Source: Synechocystis sp. LKSZ1 (lineage in GTDB: Bacteria > Cyanobacteriota > Cyanobacteriia > Cyanobacteriales > Microcystaceae). From it: DNA of 64,000 bases. The DNA lies in contig NZ_AP031572.1 of assembly GCF_040436315.1 (NCBI RefSeq), positions 1,302,001 through 1,366,000 of the forward strand, read 5' to 3'. Each line of letters begins with the position of its first letter. Within the stretch, counting starts at the first letter, position 1. Below the pieces are notes generated by a model. That model worked only from the letters and a program-made list of their open reading frames with translations, did no database searches and was not told the origin of the DNA. The translations under genes were made by a program, and so were the position numbers. Positions 27,766-37,658 of the stretch are shown here, in pieces.

Positions 27766-29007
27766 ATGCTGGCCTGGAATGTATTGCTGGATTGGGTACT
27801 CCCTCCCCTCGGGGGTGCCATCATTGGCTACTTCACCAACGATTTAGCAATCAATATGCTATTTCGTCCCTATAAACCGATCTTTATCGGACGTTATCAG
27901 CTTCCCCTCACCCCTGGCCTGATTCCACGTAACCAGGAACGCTTGGCCAAGCGTGTCTCAGATACGATCATGGGCTCGCTGTTAACCCCAGAAGAGTTAC
28001 AACGCCTAGCCCAGAAATTACTGCAAAAGGAACGAGTGGAAGCGGCCTTACGCTGGCTCCTGACCTTGGCCCTGAAGCAAGTCCGGGCCGACAAAGAGCA
28101 AAAAACGGCCCGCATTCTGGCCAATATTCTGCGAGATCTGTTTAGCGAATCCTTGCCTCGTTTGTTACGAACTCTCTCCCGGCGCGAAGATTTTTTAGAG
28201 GCCCAGATTCAACAAATTTTTGACCAAATCCTGCTGGAGTTCCGCCTCTCAGAGTTGCAATCTCGTCAGTTTACCGATTGGTTGCTAGAAAGTATTTTGC
28301 CCCCCGATACCCTCCGTTTGGCCCTCGTGGATTTTTTAACCGACCGCAATATTCAGGTGATTGATGAGGGCTTTCGAGAAAAAACCAGCGGCACCTACTG
28401 GGTAGTGGCCAATCTTTTCGGAGTCCGCAATGCCCTCACCCGTTTACGGAGCTTTTGTCTAGAAGAAAAAGAAACCGCCAATACTCGCCTGAAGGAATTA
28501 CTCCTGTCCCTGGAAGTCCGTAGTCGCATCAAAGACTGGCTGCACCATCTCTCCCTCCAAAATTTACCCCTCTCCACGGTGCGACAACTCCGCAAAACCA
28601 CTGGGGACGTGGTCAGAACCTACATTCGGGAAAGTGGGGAACATTTTTTAAAAGACTTTGGCCAATCCATTGACTGGGATAATCTGGCCCGTGTGATTAT
28701 CAATCGTCTGCAATCCTCCGAAACCTTCACGGGTTCCCTGGGCCTAGTCAGCGAGGAATTGGCCCTGATCCTAGAGCGATATTTGGAAGCGGACTTGGAA
28801 AAAATTGTCCAGCAGGTAATCCCCATACTCTCCATCGATCAAGTGATTGTGAATCGGATTACGGCCACCTCTCCCCAGGATTTAGAGGAAGCGGTGCAAA
28901 CCTTGGTGAAAACAGAGCTCCAGGCCATCGTGAACCTCGGCGGTGTCCTCGGCCTACTGATTGGTATTCTCCAGAGCCTTTTCATCTATGCTTCCACGCC
29001 CCACTAA
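27766..29007 (+). CDS. DUF445 family membrane-associated protein
   Basis: The N terminus [32 protein letters not shown] is the DUF445 (YheB-like) signature, written here in two parts: a hydrophobic helix followed by the conserved NDLA-N-LFRP sequence. A long helical central region follows, and a second hydrophobic helix closes the protein ([19 protein letters not shown]). It is 413 residues long, and both ends are probably in the membrane. Function is not known. It follows menG by 65 bases and may be cotranscribed with it. Confidence 0.85.
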   Translation: MLAWNVLLDWVLPPLGGAIIGYFTNDLAINMLFRPYKPIFIGRYQLPLTPGLIPRNQERLAKRVSDTIMGSLLTPEELQRLAQKLLQKERVEAALRWLLTLALKQVRADKEQKTARILANILRDLFSESLPRLLRTLSRREDFLEAQIQQIFDQILLEFRLSELQSRQFTDWLLESILPPDTLRLALVDFLTDRNIQVIDEGFREKTSGTYWVVANLFGVRNALTRLRSFCLEEKETANTRLKELLLSLEVRSRIKDWLHHLSLQNLPLSTVRQLRKTTGDVVRTYIRESGEHFLKDFGQSIDWDNLARVIINRLQSSETFTGSLGLVSEELALILERYLEADLEKIVQQVIPILSIDQVIVNRITATSPQDLEEAVQTLVKTELQAIVNLGGVLGLLIGILQSLFIYASTPH

Positions 29008-29096
29008 AGCGCTTCCGTGCCGACACCTCGGCCAGCGGGAGAACCGTAAAAATATAAAAACTTCTGGACAAATAAGCCCCCAAACGGGGTGGGGAG

Positions 29097-29105
29097 TGAT
29101 ATGAT
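29097..29105 (+). promoter_or_regulatory. Extended -10 promoter of the RRM protein gene
   Basis: TGATATGAT fits TGnTATnAT. Transcription from near 29112 would give a leader of about 127 bases, a long untranslated region like those of cold-regulated cyanobacterial rbp genes. The rest of the 29008-29238 gap contains no gene. Confidence 0.5.
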
Positions 29106-29238
29106 GGCTTACTGAGAATAAGGATCGGTAGTTGCTCTTGTTTAAAGTATTCACGACGAGTTTTTCACAGTTGATATTGGCAGGCTTCTCTCCGAAATCT
29201 CAATCTCTACACAATTTCTTGGTTTTTGGAGACTCTCT

Positions 29239-29562
29239 ATGTCCCTTTACGTTGGTAATCTCTCCTACGAGGTTACAGAAGCAGATTTAAATTCTGTTTT
29301 TGCAGAATACGGCACGGTTAAGCGCGTGCAACTCCCGACCGACCGTGAAACCGGCCGAGTCCGGGGTTTTGGTTTTGTTGAAATGGGGACTGATGCTGAA
29401 GAGCAAGCCGCCATTGATGCCCTGGATGGGGCGGAATGGATGGGACGAGACCTCAAAGTCAATAAAGCCCGTCCTCGGGAAGACCGGGGCCCTTCCGGTG
29501 GCGGTGGCGGCGGCCGCCGGGGTGGCGGCGGCGGCGGTAAATTTTCCCGCGGTGGCTATTAA
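29239..29562 (+). CDS. rbp: Glycine-rich RRM RNA-binding protein
   Basis: One RNA-recognition motif occupies residues 1-80, with RNP2 LYVGNL and RNP1 RGFGFVEM. A short Arg/Gly-rich tail of about 25 residues follows, including runs of glycine. This is the type I Rbp family of cyanobacteria, often induced by cold and implicated in mRNA localisation near thylakoid membranes and in stability. The start is fixed by TTTGGAG 8 bases upstream. The gene stands alone with a long leader. Confidence 0.95.
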   Translation: MSLYVGNLSYEVTEADLNSVFAEYGTVKRVQLPTDRETGRVRGFGFVEMGTDAEEQAAIDALDGAEWMGRDLKVNKARPREDRGPSGGGGGGRRGGGGGGKFSRGGY

Positions 29563-29600
29563 GGCCAAGTCCAACCCTTAACTTTTATCTTCAATCGACG

Positions 29601-30977
29601 CTAAGCGTCCTGCAGGTTTTTCTTGGGGCCATCCTGAGAAAAGCCTTCTTTGTTTTCAGGGCCCAGTTGAGTAATTTGGTCGATCAAGGACCGGATGACA
29701 GTACTCGCGCCCCAAGGCCCCCAGCTACATCCCTGGGCCAAGTAAATTTTGGTGGCCTGGCCCACCAGATAGGTTCCATAGCCCGCTAAGCCGGCCTGGA
29801 CAAAAGCAGTTCCTGCGTAAGTACTAAAACTACCAGGATTTTCTAAAAGGCTAGCAGTCTTATTGAAGCTCAACATCACAGACCCTCCCAGTTCTCCCAA
29901 CAGCAGGCCCCCGCTACTGAGTAGAATTTTTTGCCAAAGTTTTCCGGCTTCAAAACTGGTAATCGGCAAGCCGTAGAGTCGTGCCAGGGCCCGAATCAAG
30001 AAGAGATCGGCGACCAGACCCCCTAGCACGTCTAGAACCGCCACGGGGTTTGCAGCCACCACCAGGGCCTTGTATTGGGCATAGCGCCAAATTAGAGCAT
30101 TGGCCTCTACCTCCCGTATTTTTAAGGTTTTCTGGGCAATGCGTTGTTCTGCAGCTTCGGTTTGGAGTAGGGCATTGAGGGCCAATAGGGCTGGCCCCCG
30201 TTGATTGAGTAGAAAGAGAATTTTCTGGCGCAGAGAATCGATCTGGGAGGCGGGTTTTTCCCAACGTTCTTCATCGGGGCGGTCGCTAAATTCTAGGCGA
30301 AGCCGTTGGGGTGGGGGATCCGCCGCTACACAGACAATGTCTTCAGGACGGAGGATAGCGGCTTGGCCCGCTTGCTGAGCTAGGTTTTGGAGTTGTTGAT
30401 AGATGGCTTGCTGGTCTTGGTCGGGATAGAGATCAATTTTATTGAAAACCAACAGCAATGGCTTACGATTTTGACAGAGGTCACAGAGGGCCTGGTATTC
30501 AGTACGGGTAATATCCCCCGCTACAATAAACAAGATCAGATCCGCCTGCTGGGCCACCGTTTGAGCCATTTCGGAGCGCCCTTCCCCAGCAATTTCATCT
30601 AGACCAGGGGTATCAATCAGATCAATCTGGATTTTCTCGCTGGTTTGCCACCGTAGGGACTGGGGCCATTGGGTAACGCCATGGAGAGGGCCCGTTGGCA
30701 GTAGATTTTGACCGATCAGGGCGTTAAGAACGGCTGATTTACCACGACTTACCAGGCCAAAGGCTGCAATTTTAAAAAGCCGTTGCTCTACCTTCTCGAG
30801 GGCCGCTTTTATGGCCTGGAGATCGGGGCGCACGGCCGCTTGCAGGTCTGGATTGGGGGGATAGTTCCAGTGACGCCGCCGACTCGCAAACCAATTGAGG
30901 GCCTGCTGAATACTCGCTTGGGCCTGTTTAAGGGAGAGGTCTGGAGAAGAAATAGGATCGGTCACGGGGGGACTCAA
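29601..30977 (-). CDS. Era/dynamin-like GTPase with DUF697 membrane domain
   Basis: The GTP-binding motifs are G1 GLVSRGKSAVLN near residue 75, G3 DTPGLDE and G4 NKIDLYPD. The C-terminal part from about residue 290 has hydrophobic helices typical of the DUF697 domain (ALVVAANPVAVLDVLGGLVA). Such proteins are common in cyanobacteria and may act at membranes or on chloroplast-like septum or envelope processes, but no function is proven. The protein has 458 residues, starting at an ATG at 30977. A PP2C gene lies downstream on the map in the same direction, but 100 bases and a hairpin separate them. Confidence 0.9.
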   Translation of the reverse strand: MSPPVTDPISSPDLSLKQAQASIQQALNWFASRRRHWNYPPNPDLQAAVRPDLQAIKAALEKVEQRLFKIAAFGLVSRGKSAVLNALIGQNLLPTGPLHGVTQWPQSLRWQTSEKIQIDLIDTPGLDEIAGEGRSEMAQTVAQQADLILFIVAGDITRTEYQALCDLCQNRKPLLLVFNKIDLYPDQDQQAIYQQLQNLAQQAGQAAILRPEDIVCVAADPPPQRLRLEFSDRPDEERWEKPASQIDSLRQKILFLLNQRGPALLALNALLQTEAAEQRIAQKTLKIREVEANALIWRYAQYKALVVAANPVAVLDVLGGLVADLFLIRALARLYGLPITSFEAGKLWQKILLSSGGLLLGELGGSVMLSFNKTASLLENPGSFSTYAGTAFVQAGLAGYGTYLVGQATKIYLAQGCSWGPWGASTVIRSLIDQITQLGPENKEGFSQDGPKKNLQDA

Positions 30978-31016
30978 TCAAAAAAGTTCACGGATTAGGG
31001 CCTGACGGTATTCGAG

Positions 31017-31049
31017 CAAACCCTTCTGCGCTCATCCAGCAAGGGTTTG
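31017..31049 (-). terminator. Perfect 9-bp inverted repeat between PP2C and GTPase genes
   Basis: CAAACCCTT and AAGGGTTTG enclose a 15-base loop just after the PP2C stop on the minus strand. There is no T tract after it, so it may be a weak terminator, a factor-assisted terminator or an mRNA-stabilising hairpin. A smaller AGCGA/TCGCT palindrome lies at the PP2C stop itself. Confidence 0.45.
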
Positions 31050-31078
31050 TGAGTAAAGCAGTACGCTAAGCGACATCG

Positions 31079-31825
31079 CTAAGTCTGAGCAACTAATACA
31101 ACGGTAATATTATCCGATCCACCGGAATTTTTGGCTTCCTCAATTAATTTTTGAGCCTTGACTTCCTGGGATTCCTCGGAGTTCAAAATGGTGGTGATCC
31201 CGTCGTCATCCACTTCTTCGGTCAAACCATCACTACAGAGTAAAAATAGGTCTCCCGGCTGTACATCAAGGGTCTCGACTTCAATAAAATTCAAATCTTG
31301 GCGGCCAAGACACTGGAAGAGCACATGACGCCAGGGATGAACTTTAGCTTGCTCTTTATTGATATCGCCGACTTTAAGAGCCCTCGCAACCCAGGTATGA
31401 TCTTCTGTGACCTGGTTTAAGCTTTTTTCTCTTAAACAGTACAGTCGTGAGTCCCCAATATGGGCTCGCCAAGCGCCATCGTGCCGAAAAATAATTAAGA
31501 CCGCAGTAGTGCCCATATCCCGGCGCTCAGGATGGTCATTCTGGTCATCCAGAATCCCTTGATTCGCATGCAGAATCGATTCCTGGAGCAGTTGGGGGGA
31601 AGGGAGGTCCGATTCCCAATGTTCCTCTAGATAGGCCCGGATGGCTTGGGTAGCAATCTGGCTGGCTTCCTGCCCCCCCGCGTGGCCCCCCATACCGTCA
31701 GCCACAACGAAAAAACGGGCTTCTGGGTCGAGATAAAAACTATCTTGGTTGACAGTACGAACTAGCCCAGGATCGGTCAGGCCAGTGAAGCAACGACTAA
31801 GCATAGGGGAATTCACGTCTATCAC
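31079..31825 (-). CDS. PP2C-type serine/threonine protein phosphatase
   Basis: The PP2C motifs are in order: RTVNQDSFYL, VVADGMGGHAGGQEAS, DMGTTAVLIIF, HIGDSRLY, LLCSDGLTEEV and SGGSDNITVVLV. They bind two metal ions and water for phosphoserine/phosphothreonine hydrolysis. The protein is soluble and about 240 residues, like the cyanobacterial PphA family. The start is either the GTG at 31825 or the ATG at 31804 (MLSRCFTGLTD); neither has a good ribosome site. PphA dephosphorylates the PII protein, but whether this is PphA cannot be shown from here. Confidence 0.92.
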   Translation of the reverse strand: MIDVNSPMLSRCFTGLTDPGLVRTVNQDSFYLDPEARFFVVADGMGGHAGGQEASQIATQAIRAYLEEHWESDLPSPQLLQESILHANQGILDDQNDHPERRDMGTTAVLIIFRHDGAWRAHIGDSRLYCLREKSLNQVTEDHTWVARALKVGDINKEQAKVHPWRHVLFQCLGRQDLNFIEVETLDVQPGDLFLLCSDGLTEEVDDDGITTILNSEESQEVKAQKLIEEAKNSGGSDNITVVLVAQT

Positions 31826-31894
31826 GGGGATTGATGGGTATTACACAGGGTCAAAAAATCTGGAAATGAGGATTCAATTGTAAAATCAAAACTC

Positions 31895-33652
31895 CTAAAA
31901 CATTCGTTCTTGACGATCCAGCTTTTTCAGCAGACGCCAGAGAGTCAAAGCCGGGGCTACCGCTACCAATAATACAATAGCGGCGATGATCCCGTACCCA
32001 TTAACAAAAAGAAGGGTAGCCGACAAGGCCAGGGCACAGCTCATCAGGGTATAGTTGGTACTCATCTGCATCAAGCTAAGACGACGTAATAAACGGTCGG
32101 ATTCACTGGCCCGGACACGGATACGCAGATCACCTTGGTCTAATTTTTCTAGGGTTTCTTCAATGCGCCGAGGTAAACCCAGGGCCGTATTACTCACTTG
32201 GAAAGCTTGTCGTCCGAGTTCATCGATTAGGCTGTTGGGGCTGGGGCCATTGGGAGTATTCATAATCTGTAGAGCAAACGGTTGAGCCACGGTCATAAAG
32301 TTAAAGTTGGGATCTAAACCCTTGCCGACCCCTTCTAGAGTTGAAAAAGCCCGCATGACAAAGGTAAACGTGGCGGGAAAGCGAAAGGGTTGGTCGTAGG
32401 CAATTTCGTAGAGGTCATCGCTAATTTTGGTAATGGACTGTTCCTCAAAGGGTTTGTCCATAAAGTTATCTAGTAAAAACTGAATGGAGCGACGAATAGG
32501 CCCCCGGTCATCCACCTCCGCTAAGGCCCCTAGGGCAATTAAAGAGGAGACAATGCGGTCAGCATTTTTTTCGGCTACGCCAAAAAGGGTATCCATTAAC
32601 TTTTCTTTGGTCTCCGGGGTAATTTCCCCCATCATGCCAAAGTCGTAGAAGATTAAGGCCCCTTCCGCTGGGCTCACGGCCAAATTACCGGGGTGGGGAT
32701 CGGCATGGAAAAAGCCGTGGTTCAAAATTTGGTGCAGATAGGCTCGGGCCCCCAGTTGAGCCAGGGTTTTCCGTTCCAAGCCAGCAGCCTCTAGGGCATC
32801 GTAGTGACTAATTTTAATGCCGGGAAGATACTCCAGAGTCAGAATGCGGGAGGAGGTATAACGCCAATAGACTCGCGGCACCTTGACCCAGGCTTCCTGG
32901 CGAAAATTGCGTCGAAAGGTATCCGCATTGCGGCCCTCGCGGATATAGTCCGTTTCCTGCCAGAGGATGCGACAACATTCCTCGTAGATGCCCACCCAGT
33001 CCCGGCCCTTACCCCATTTGGGGTGATTCTGAAAATATTGGGCGATGGTCTTGAGGATGGCTAGATCAATGGTGAAGAGTTTGTGTAGCCCGGGCCGCTG
33101 AATTTTAACCACCACTTCTTCACCACTGTGGAGTTGGGCCTTGTGAACCTGGCCGAGACTGGCCGCTGCTAGAGGTGTCGGGTCAAAGCTAAGAAAGAGC
33201 GTCGAGAGGGATTTGCCGAACTCTCTTTCAATCAGGGCCTTGGCCTGATCGTAGCTAAAGGCCGGCACTTCATCCTGAAGCTTAGATAATTCCTCCACGT
33301 ACTCCGCCGGGAAGAGATCCGAACGGGTAGAGAAGAGTTGGCCGGCTTTGATAAAGGTCGGGCCTAGGTTGAGTAAGCTCTCTCGAATCCAGCGGGCCTG
33401 GCGTTGACGACGTTGGATGCGTTTCTCCTCACTAAAACCGCCCCGATAGCTCCAAGGCTTGCCATTCAACCAAAATTGGCCGAGGAGGATCAAGACAAAC
33501 CGCCAAATATCCAACCGGCGACGGGTGATGGAATAGTTTTCTTGATTCCAACGATATTTTTTTTCTGCTTCCAGAGGAGTCGGGTGACGGTCAGCAACCA
33601 TGGCGGCAGAATAGGCAAGGGATGGGTTGAGCTTGGGGGACAGGGCAGACAC
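31895..33652 (-). CDS. ABC1/AarF (UbiB-family) atypical kinase
   Basis: The 585-residue protein has the UbiB-family KxGQ motif (FIKAGQLFSTRSD), the lysine in VVVKIQRPGL, HADPHPGN with the metal ligands, and YDFGMMG. Two hydrophobic helices at the C terminus anchor it in a membrane. In cyanobacteria and plastids these kinases act in isoprenoid quinone and thylakoid lipid metabolism. The start at 33652 is a GTG; an ATG lies at 33601. The upstream neighbour on the same strand is the small gene at 33726. Confidence 0.93.
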   Translation of the reverse strand: MSALSPKLNPSLAYSAAMVADRHPTPLEAEKKYRWNQENYSITRRRLDIWRFVLILLGQFWLNGKPWSYRGGFSEEKRIQRRQRQARWIRESLLNLGPTFIKAGQLFSTRSDLFPAEYVEELSKLQDEVPAFSYDQAKALIEREFGKSLSTLFLSFDPTPLAAASLGQVHKAQLHSGEEVVVKIQRPGLHKLFTIDLAILKTIAQYFQNHPKWGKGRDWVGIYEECCRILWQETDYIREGRNADTFRRNFRQEAWVKVPRVYWRYTSSRILTLEYLPGIKISHYDALEAAGLERKTLAQLGARAYLHQILNHGFFHADPHPGNLAVSPAEGALIFYDFGMMGEITPETKEKLMDTLFGVAEKNADRIVSSLIALGALAEVDDRGPIRRSIQFLLDNFMDKPFEEQSITKISDDLYEIAYDQPFRFPATFTFVMRAFSTLEGVGKGLDPNFNFMTVAQPFALQIMNTPNGPSPNSLIDELGRQAFQVSNTALGLPRRIEETLEKLDQGDLRIRVRASESDRLLRRLSLMQMSTNYTLMSCALALSATLLFVNGYGIIAAIVLLVAVAPALTLWRLLKKLDRQERMF

Positions 33653-33725
33653 GCAATTGATTTAGAAGATAGGTTCGGTAGTAAACAGCGCTCAGCAGAG
33701 TTGGCGTTGGAGATGTCAAAATAGC

Positions 33726-34043
33726 CTAGCCGGGATCTTGACGATAATTTTTTAATTCCACCTTGAGGCTGGCAATGTCTGCTCTGAGCTTATCGAGGGT
33801 TTCTTGTAGAGCATCGGTGGTCATCGGGCCCTCTGTGGTCATAATCGTGCCACTGCCTTGGTCAAATTCCTGGGCCGCCCGGGCCTGGACTTCCTCCACC
33901 AATTTTCTGAGGTATTCCCGTTGCTCGGCATCAAACTTACCCAGCTCACTGAGAGCACAGGTTAGACTTTCTTCCAGGCGTTCACTGAGGACTTCGGCTA
34001 AGGCTCTTCCCAAAAAGAAGGCATGCAGGACTGAATTTTGCAT
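33726..34043 (-). CDS. Conserved small coiled-coil protein (cyanobacterial/plastid family)
   Basis: This 105-residue soluble protein starts [20 protein letters not shown]. It is largely helical with a coiled-coil C terminus ([20 protein letters not shown]). It resembles a family conserved in cyanobacteria and plant plastids that carries only a DUF number (I believe DUF6825). Function is unknown. It lies 12 bases after a small membrane protein gene and 73 bases before the ABC1 kinase gene, all in the same direction, so the three may be one operon. Confidence 0.75.
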   Translation of the reverse strand: MQNSVLHAFFLGRALAEVLSERLEESLTCALSELGKFDAEQREYLRKLVEEVQARAAQEFDQGSGTIMTTEGPMTTDALQETLDKLRADIASLKVELKNYRQDPG

Positions 34044-34055
34044 AAAAATTAAGGG

Positions 34056-34307
34056 TTAAGGATTTTGTAACGAATTATAACGCGCCCTTCCGGTATTCTC
34101 ATCGGCAGGAAGAGGGGATTTTTCGGGAATAGGCCAACCGTTACGGGGTGGAAAATCCTGTTCTGTCTGTAAAAGGCCCTCGGATTCCTGGCTGGAAAAC
34201 GCAGAGCGCAGGGCTAGGCCAAAGCCAAAACCCGCAGACAACATTACCAAGCCAACCATCATTAAGCGTTGCCAACGGGGCAGGGAAAGGGGAAAGCGAG
34301 TACGCAT
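34056..34307 (-). CDS. Small single-span membrane protein, 83 residues
   Basis: A basic N terminus (MRTRFPLSLPRWQRL) leads into a hydrophobic helix (MMVGLVMLSAGFGFGLALR) and a polar, proline-rich tail. I do not recognise a family. The close spacing (12 bases) to the coiled-coil gene downstream suggests shared expression and possibly a shared function at a membrane. Codon use is like the neighbours. Confidence 0.6.
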   Translation of the reverse strand: MRTRFPLSLPRWQRLMMVGLVMLSAGFGFGLALRSAFSSQESEGLLQTEQDFPPRNGWPIPEKSPLPADENTGRARYNSLQNP

Positions 34308-34313
34308 AAAAGG

Positions 34314-34424
34314 TATAATCGTAAAAACAATTGTTGAGCAATCTTGGGCGTCTCCTCATCCTAACGGACACCTGCCGTGGCCCTAGAAAAACCTCTTTTA
34401 GCCTCAATTGTCGTGAGGTTTTTG
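34314..34424 (+). ncRNA. Candidate small RNA with terminator-like hairpin
   Basis: In the 224-base gap between divergent genes, TATAAT at 34314-34319 could start a plus-strand transcript near 34327. It would end at the hairpin AAAAACCTC (34387-34395) / GAGGTTTTT (34415-34423), a stem with a T tract that looks like a bidirectional intrinsic terminator. No coding gene ends here, so the terminator needs an explanation; a short RNA of about 100 bases is one. There is no good -35 box. The hairpin could instead insulate the two divergent genes or belong to the corA leader. Confidence 0.35.
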
Positions 34425-34531
34425 TCAAACTCTCCTAGAATAGCTTCAGACTTCTCGCCTTGGGCAAGGCTACCGGCATACTTCATGCCCGCTATAAGCT
34501 TTTCTATTCCCCTCCTCAATAGCTAACGCCT

Positions 34532-35692
34532 ATGACTCAATCACTACCCAATCCCGAATTTGTTCTGCGCCAATTTCGCACCGCAGAGCCGGAAGAGGAA
34601 GAAGAGGATTATTTCGATTATTTCTATGATGAACCGGGAAGTGAACCCGGCACCCTGAGCATTGAACCCGATGCCCATCCCTCCCGCATTGTTCTGATTG
34701 ACTACAGCCCAGACCATGCTGTCCGTAAGTCTGACCTCACCCCCAACGCCCTCCGCCCCTACTTGGGGACCAATACAGTGTCTTGGATGGATATTCAAGG
34801 CCTGGGAAGCGAGGAAGTGCTGAAGCAGGTGGGGGAAATTTTTAAACTCCATCCCCTGCTCCTGGAAGACGTGGTGAATGTACCCCAGCGGGCTAAGTTC
34901 GAAGATTACCATGACCACATTATGGTGATTGCCCATCGTGTCCGTCCCAATCCGGAAGAAGACGGTTTTGAAAGTGAGCAGGTGAGTTTTGTTTTGGGCA
35001 AACGTTATCTATTGACCTTTCAAGAAGGAGAAATCACCGATTGTTTTGATCCCGTGCGCGACCGTATCCGCACCAGCCAAGGCCGAGTCTGCCATGAGGG
35101 GGCCGACTACCTAGTGTATTTATTAATGGATATGCTAATTGATGAATACTTCCCCCTATTAGAGGATTACGAAGAGCGCATTGAGGCTCTAGAGGACACA
35201 ATTATTCGTAGTCCTAATAGTCATTTAATGGAAGAGATTTATCATATTCGCCGGGAACTCTTGGCCCTGCGTCGTTTGATTTGGCCCTTGCGCCATGTTA
35301 TGAATGTCCTTCTGCGGGACACGACGACGAATTTAATTACACCCGAGGTTCGAGTTTATTTTCGAGATTGCTACGACCATATTATTCAAGTACTAGATAT
35401 TATTGAGGCCTATCGAGAATTGGCCGCTAGCTTAATGGAAGTTTATATGACTTCCATGAGCAATAAAATGAATGAAGTGATGAAATTTTTAACCGTTATT
35501 TCTACTATTTTTATTCCCTTAACTTTTATTGCCGGGGTTTATGGCATGAATTTTGAGTACATGCCGGAACTCAAATCTCGCTGGGGCTATTGGATGACCT
35601 GGGGAGTGATGATCACTATTGCTGGAGGGTCTCTATTTTTCTTCTGGCGACGGGGCTGGCTCAGTCCATCCTACGACATTAAAGATGATTAG
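34532..35692 (+). CDS. corA: CorA-type magnesium/cobalt transporter
   Basis: The large N-terminal cytoplasmic domain of about 320 residues is followed by two membrane helices. The signature loop GMNFEYMPEL lies between them at residues near 345 (YGMN then MPEL). CorA forms a pentameric channel for Mg2+. The N terminus has a long acidic stretch (EPEEEEEDYFDYFYDEPGSE) that is unusual and could bind divalent metal. The gene is alone, with a 224-base upstream gap. The next gene runs towards it from the other strand. Confidence 0.93.
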   Translation: MTQSLPNPEFVLRQFRTAEPEEEEEDYFDYFYDEPGSEPGTLSIEPDAHPSRIVLIDYSPDHAVRKSDLTPNALRPYLGTNTVSWMDIQGLGSEEVLKQVGEIFKLHPLLLEDVVNVPQRAKFEDYHDHIMVIAHRVRPNPEEDGFESEQVSFVLGKRYLLTFQEGEITDCFDPVRDRIRTSQGRVCHEGADYLVYLLMDMLIDEYFPLLEDYEERIEALEDTIIRSPNSHLMEEIYHIRRELLALRRLIWPLRHVMNVLLRDTTTNLITPEVRVYFRDCYDHIIQVLDIIEAYRELAASLMEVYMTSMSNKMNEVMKFLTVISTIFIPLTFIAGVYGMNFEYMPELKSRWGYWMTWGVMITIAGGSLFFFWRRGWLSPSYDIKDD

Positions 35693-35714
35693 TAATCAAA
35701 ATATTATACATAAG

Positions 35715-37658
35715 TTAGGATTTAATCCTGAAAACCAGAGCAAGATGATCATGGTATATTATCTGGAACTTATTTTTATCATTGATCAGAAATTGTATGT
35801 CTTCAGGAAACTTTGCAGAAAAAGGATCTCGACTAATAACAAGGTACTTGGGAGAGAATGCTTGAATGGTTTCTAGTGCCTTTTGATAAGTCCATCCACT
35901 GGAATCACTTTGATAGATTACGTGGTTGCTAAAGGGGAAGCCATACAACCCGTAAGGGCGCAGACCAACATCATAAATAGTTGTATTACTCAGATTAGCT
36001 TGAACCCATTTATAAATATTACTAGAAGGCACATTCCCTAAAAATAAAACATCATTAAATCCAGGCAAACCAATGGGAGTTTTATAGATATTAATCTGCG
36101 TTATTATCAAAACGACTAAAATTAAATTAATTAAGCTAATAATAAAAAAGCTAGACTTTGACCTAGAGGTTGTGTATATGCCTCTATCCAGAATATTAAG
36201 AATTTTTACTGCATAGGATGATCCAGAAAAAGTACTAGTCAAGAAATCTTTTAGCAAAAATAAAATCAGTATTATTGTAATAGGTAGTAAAGCAATGCCA
36301 TAGCGCAGTTGAACCTTAAAAAACCATTGGTCTCCCATAGGATACCCAGAGGAAAATGGTGTAAAAATCAGGGCTAATATAGCGATAAAATTAAAACTTG
36401 TGTACAATTTGAAAGCCAAACTAAATTTACAACAATTTTGGGCCCATACAAAAAAGCATATTAGTGTAATTATAACGGAAATAAAAAATAAATAAATTGC
36501 TGTATCTTGATGATAAAAATTCGGGTTTAGTAAGCTGGTGGCTATGGTTTCACCCAGTAGAGAACCTGAAGAACGAGACTTAAATAAAGTCCCCATTTTT
36601 AATAGGTTTCTGATATACCAAAATCCTCCTATTATAAACACGGGAAAAAGTACATATAATATAATTTCTGAGGATCTTGATTTTAATGATTTATTGGGAA
36701 TATTTTTGGTACAAAGAGGCAAAAGCATCATACCAATAAAACCAAATAAATAATAAATACCATTGGGCTTGGTTCCAATTCCCATTCCTAAACTAAGGCC
36801 CATAAGTATCAGCCATAATTTTCTTTCTTTCAAGTTAGATAAAGATTGTTGTAAACACCATAGTGAAACCAATTGCCAAAAACCCAAAAGCAGATCATTT
36901 CTTCCAAAATCAAAAAGCATATTTTGAAAGTCTGGGATAGATAAACATAAAGACCAAAGGACAAAACTTGATAAGCCGAGTAAAATTTTATTGTCAACCT
37001 TTAATATGTTGCACAATAAAATGGTAGAGACAAGACCAAATCCTGAAGCAATAAAAAGCCCATTAAAACCAAGTAAAACATCAGTCTTAAATGGCAAAAA
37101 GCTCCAGGCATTAATTAATTCATTTCCTCCAGGGTATTCACTAAACACTCCCTGGAGTATCCAAAGGCTTCCGGCGTTAATATAATCTACAACATTGGGT
37201 AAGTGGTAGGTAACAACATCCCAACTCAAGGGATGTACTAAAAAAGCTTGGACAAGTAACTCATTGAATAGCGATCTATAGGGATAAAAAAACAATAAAA
37301 ATAATAAAAAAATAATTAATATTCCAGTTTGATCGAGTGATTTATTCGTCTCGATTGGCCCTGAACTTAATTTACCTAAAGTTCTTGATGTATCGGCATG
37401 GATTGAACTCGTTTCTTTATTAAACTTGTAATAAAAAATGAAAATCACTGTAAAGCACTCTATGATTGAGAGCGTTAATAAGCTTCTTGCATTGAGAAGA
37501 TTAAATGCTCCTAATGTGATTTCAACAAGTGTAATTTGTAATAAAACAAGTACTAAATATAAAAGTAGCGAGTTGAGGATTTGTTTTGGCATAAGCTTGG
37601 TAGATATCAGCCAAGCTGGCACAATTATCGCAATGGAAGAAACAAAGAAAGTAAACAT
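35715..37658 (-). CDS. Polytopic membrane protein, GT-C glycosyltransferase-like
   Basis: The 647-residue protein has about twelve hydrophobic helices and a luminal/periplasmic C-terminal segment. A conserved-looking acidic/aromatic loop after the first helices (HPLSWDVVTYHLPNVVDYIN) resembles the catalytic loop of GT-C transferases such as the PMT/ArnT (GT39) group. I therefore infer a polyprenyl-phosphate-sugar-dependent transferase, not proven. Base composition is clearly more AT-rich than the flanking genes, with runs such as AAAAATAAT on the plus strand, suggesting acquisition from elsewhere. It is convergent with corA. Confidence 0.7.
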   Translation of the reverse strand: MFTFFVSSIAIIVPAWLISTKLMPKQILNSLLLYLVLVLLQITLVEITLGAFNLLNARSLLTLSIIECFTVIFIFYYKFNKETSSIHADTSRTLGKLSSGPIETNKSLDQTGILIIFLLFLLFFYPYRSLFNELLVQAFLVHPLSWDVVTYHLPNVVDYINAGSLWILQGVFSEYPGGNELINAWSFLPFKTDVLLGFNGLFIASGFGLVSTILLCNILKVDNKILLGLSSFVLWSLCLSIPDFQNMLFDFGRNDLLLGFWQLVSLWCLQQSLSNLKERKLWLILMGLSLGMGIGTKPNGIYYLFGFIGMMLLPLCTKNIPNKSLKSRSSEIILYVLFPVFIIGGFWYIRNLLKMGTLFKSRSSGSLLGETIATSLLNPNFYHQDTAIYLFFISVIITLICFFVWAQNCCKFSLAFKLYTSFNFIAILALIFTPFSSGYPMGDQWFFKVQLRYGIALLPITIILILFLLKDFLTSTFSGSSYAVKILNILDRGIYTTSRSKSSFFIISLINLILVVLIITQINIYKTPIGLPGFNDVLFLGNVPSSNIYKWVQANLSNTTIYDVGLRPYGLYGFPFSNHVIYQSDSSGWTYQKALETIQAFSPKYLVISRDPFSAKFPEDIQFLINDKNKFQIIYHDHLALVFRIKS

